A DNA stretch of 64,000 nt, taken from positions 3,401,001 to 3,465,000 of the forward strand of contig CP073344.1 in NCBI GenBank assembly GCA_024397875.1. The letters run 5' to 3'. The position numbers and the translations under genes are program-made. Positions 61,484 through 64,000 of this stretch are shown one piece after another (the first letter of the stretch is position 1; each line of letters opens with the position of its first letter). This stretch comes from Amphritea atlantica (GTDB lineage: Bacteria > Pseudomonadota > Gammaproteobacteria > Pseudomonadales > Balneatricaceae). The notes below the pieces were generated by a model. That model had not been told where the DNA came from, searched no databases, and was given only the letters and a program-made list of their open reading frames with translations.

Positions 61484-63931
61484 TTAACAAACTGGTGTCT
61501 TAACGCTTTCATGTGAACGATCATCACCACCCAGAACATCCGCGTGGATCACACCATCCTCATCTTCATAGGCTGCACAGATAAATTTTGGTTTGAACAC
61601 CAGCACCCAGGCAGGTACCAGTAACATGGCTGCGGCACCATTGAGTATCACCATCACACTCAATAGCAGCGCAGCATCAGACTGGAAACGCAGATCCGAA
61701 AGCACCACCCACATCACGATTCCGGCAATCAGCGTAATCGCGGTGAAACTCACCGCCAGACCGGTGGTCCGGATGGCGGTACGCACCGCAGAGCTGAGGT
61801 TGTGTTGCAGCACCATCTCCGAGCGGATTCGATCCATCATGTAGATTGAGTAGTCAATTCCCACCCCGACCCCGACAGCGATGATCGGCACGGTGTTGAT
61901 ATTGATCCCCATCCCGGTGACGCCCATATAGGCATAAGTCAGTGTGGTGGCGAACATCATCGCCATAAACATCATCATGCCGGCCTGCAGTGAGGTGTAG
62001 AAGAACATCACCATGGCGAAGATCAGCAGGAATACCAGCGGCAGCACCCAGAGGTTGGTTTCATAGGCGGCTTCATTCATGGCGGCGGTGACACCGATAG
62101 TGCCGCCCGCCAGGCGGATCGTCAGTCCATCCACCCTGCCCTCGTTAGCGTCAATCCACTGTTTAGCGGTATGGATCGCCCGGCGGATGGTCTCGCCCTG
62201 ATGGTCTTTGTAATAGAACACCAGATTGGCGATCCGCTCATCGGTATCGACAAACTCATTCAGGGCACCGGGGATCGGGCTGGACATCATGTAGGTAAAC
62301 ATCAGACCACCGACATACTGGGCATCACCGGGGATCTGCATCCAGCGGGGATCATCGTTGTGCAGCAGACGGTTCACCTGTTTAACCAGATCGGGTATCC
62401 CTTTAGCCCCGCCGACATCAGGATCCATGAGCATGTGACGTTCCAGGTCCGCCAGCGCTTTCAGCACTTCCGGGCGTTTTATGCCACCTTTTTCGCGGGT
62501 TTCCGCGACGATATACAGCTCTTCCGAACCCGGAAAACTGTCATTAATCGCACCGGAGGAAACGTTATAGTCGTGATCCTGGTAGAGAATCGGGGAACCG
62601 GGCTCAGATTCACCGATCACCACCTTAGAAGAAGCGTACCAGCCACCAACCAACAGCAGTGCGCCGATCAGCAGTGCATTTTTGGCCGCCTTACGGGTAC
62701 TGATCAGATCCGCACAGATATAACCAACGTTACGAAATAGGTTATGTTTCACTGCATAATTTTTCGGCTTTGGTAACACCGACAACAGCATCGGCACCGC
62801 CAGCAGTACGGTAATGATGATCGACAGAGCCCACAGAGAGGCATAGTGTGCCAGCTTGGTATTCAACGGTATGGATCCGATTGCTATCAGCAGTAAACCG
62901 ATCGCATCGGACACCACCCCCAGGCTGCCCGGACGGAACAGATTTTCAAAAGTCTGCTGCGCCGCTTTGTGATGATCTGCGTGCTCATTCAGTTCCAGAT
63001 AGTAACGTTCGACAATCTGAATACCGTGAGACATCGCCCGGGCTGAGATCAGGAAGGGAATCACCAGTCCCAGTGGGTCAAGGTTGTAGCCAAACAGGGA
63101 GATAATTCCCAGTCCCCAGATCGTAGACACCACCACGGCAGCCAAAGGGATCAACACGCCATAGGCTTTACGGAAATAGAACACCAGCAGCGCAATCATG
63201 ATCAGCGCGGTAAACATAAAGATCTGAATAATCTGACCCAGATACTGATAAGCCCAGCCCACCAGCATCGGCTGTCCGGTCACATGAATCTTAAAACCTT
63301 CAGCGCCCTCATCGGTGCGCATCTGCTGAATCGCATCAAAGGTTTTAACGTAATCCAGCTGCCCCTCGTTAAGCTGCGCTTTCACCAGCGCCATCTTCAT
63401 ATCAGGGCTGACCAGCGGGCCATAAACACGGGGGTTAGCGACGACATCCTGACGCAGCACCTCCAGCTCAGCCGCGCTCATCTCACTGCCCTGAGGATCA
63501 TAGTAAGACTCGGAATTTACGTTACCCTCCGGTGTCATCCATACCTTGCGGGAGTTGCGATGGGTAATACTGGCAACCAGGTTGTGGTTGATTCCCGGCA
63601 GGTTATCCACAGCCTGAGTGATGCGGTGAATCCTCGACAGCGCTTCGTTGCTGAAGATATCACCGTTTTCAACCTCAACACCGACAATCACCACGTTCGC
63701 GCCGCCAAACGACTCCTTAATCTCGTTATGCAAAACGATATAGGGGTGTTCCTGAGGCAGCAGATCGGCAAAATCAGAATACATTTTGACGCCGGGAATC
63801 TGGCTGGCAAAAAACAGTGTGACCATCAGGATCAGCCCCAGCACAATTTTAGGGCTGTTAAAAATCCGCTCATCCAGGTTATGCAGAAGATGAGTGATCT
63901 TATGGGATTGTGCAGATGCTTTATCAGACAT
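61484..63931 (-). CDS. RND/MMPL-family transporter
   Basis: 815 residues, about 12 hydrophobic segments in two repeats, each with a large periplasmic loop. Signature segments are GLVIPFLISARAMSHGIQIV in the first half and IAVGVGVGIDYSIYMMDRIR in the second, as in HpnN/MMPL-type lipid exporters rather than AcrB. It heads the operon with DUF1302 and DUF1329 and is preceded by a ribosome site at the window edge. Together they probably move a hydrophobic or aromatic compound across the envelope. Confidence 0.93.
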   Translation of the reverse strand: MSDKASAQSHKITHLLHNLDERIFNSPKIVLGLILMVTLFFASQIPGVKMYSDFADLLPQEHPYIVLHNEIKESFGGANVVIVGVEVENGDIFSNEALSRIHRITQAVDNLPGINHNLVASITHRNSRKVWMTPEGNVNSESYYDPQGSEMSAAELEVLRQDVVANPRVYGPLVSPDMKMALVKAQLNEGQLDYVKTFDAIQQMRTDEGAEGFKIHVTGQPMLVGWAYQYLGQIIQIFMFTALIMIALLVFYFRKAYGVLIPLAAVVVSTIWGLGIISLFGYNLDPLGLVIPFLISARAMSHGIQIVERYYLELNEHADHHKAAQQTFENLFRPGSLGVVSDAIGLLLIAIGSIPLNTKLAHYASLWALSIIITVLLAVPMLLSVLPKPKNYAVKHNLFRNVGYICADLISTRKAAKNALLIGALLLVGGWYASSKVVIGESEPGSPILYQDHDYNVSSGAINDSFPGSEELYIVAETREKGGIKRPEVLKALADLERHMLMDPDVGGAKGIPDLVKQVNRLLHNDDPRWMQIPGDAQYVGGLMFTYMMSSPIPGALNEFVDTDERIANLVFYYKDHQGETIRRAIHTAKQWIDANEGRVDGLTIRLAGGTIGVTAAMNEAAYETNLWVLPLVFLLIFAMVMFFYTSLQAGMMMFMAMMFATTLTYAYMGVTGMGININTVPIIAVGVGVGIDYSIYMMDRIRSEMVLQHNLSSAVRTAIRTTGLAVSFTAITLIAGIVMWVVLSDLRFQSDAALLLSVMVILNGAAAMLLVPAWVLVFKPKFICAAYEDEDGVIHADVLGGDDRSHESVKTPVC

Positions 63932-64000
63932 ATCCGTACTTCCAGAAATTATTATTATTTAAATCAGCCTGTTAAAGGCTCAGATATCAACCGTAAAGAG

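Noticed and set aside
1..64000. CRISPR array
   Set aside because: No regularly spaced repeat-spacer structure was found. The repeats at 39048-39747 are short motifs with irregular spacing and no cas genes.

Overview
The window is chromosomal DNA of a motile gammaproteobacterium. The order flgL-K-J-I-H-G-F-E-D-C-B, cheR, cheV, then divergent flgA-flgM-flgN, with sigma54-type sites before flgB and flgF and a sigma28-type site before flgM, resembles pseudomonads and marine Oceanospirillaceae-like bacteria. The genus cannot be fixed from sequence reading alone.

Layout. (1) 1-15148, host core: flagellar rod, hook, ring and junction genes plus two chemotaxis genes. (2) 15238-52180, a 36.9 kb integrated island. 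Its ends lie in the two halves of one tRNA-Arg(CCT) gene: the 5' half is at 15208-15246 and the 3' half at 52172-52217, sharing a 9-bp core in the anticodon loop. The island begins with a tyrosine recombinase and carries a complete, different tRNA-Arg(CCT) at 51903-51979 close to its right end. (3) 52280-64000, host again: a PAS-GGDEF protein, a VanA/VanB-like Rieske monooxygenase and reductase on either side of a XylR/DmpR-type sigma54 activator, then a DUF1329-DUF1302-RND operon.

Inside the island, from left to right: integrase; two truncated IS3-type remnants; IS66 copy 1; IS5-family element; a urocanate-to-2-oxoglutarate block (UspA, YjiH-type transporter, HutC, HutI, HutG, HutU, giant NAD-glutamate dehydrogenase; no HutH); another IS3-family element; an Rhs tip with putative toxin and immunity protein; a hipBA cassette between 43-45 bp inverted repeats; a repeat-studded non-coding region in front of a 733-residue recombinase-like protein; small unknown genes; a ubiquitin-like-conjugation operon (46-residue Gly-terminated peptide, E2-E1 fusion, JAB peptidase) divergent from an XRE/ImmA pair; IS66 copy 2; an FCP1-like phosphatase with a divergent XRE regulator; a decayed IS66 transposase; and the tRNA-Arg.

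The strongest candidate for an undescribed system is the operon at 43338-45674. It has the E1, E2 and JAB enzymes used for ubiquitin-like conjugation in bacterial defence, but no CD-NTase and no visible beta-grasp modifier. In that place sits a tiny His/Gly/Pro-rich peptide ending in Gly. Also notable are the split tRNA with its island-borne replacement, eight GTTGTAA motifs upstream of the 733-residue protein, and the inverted-repeat-bounded hipBA cassette. All functions are inferred from sequence patterns read by eye; no database search was run.
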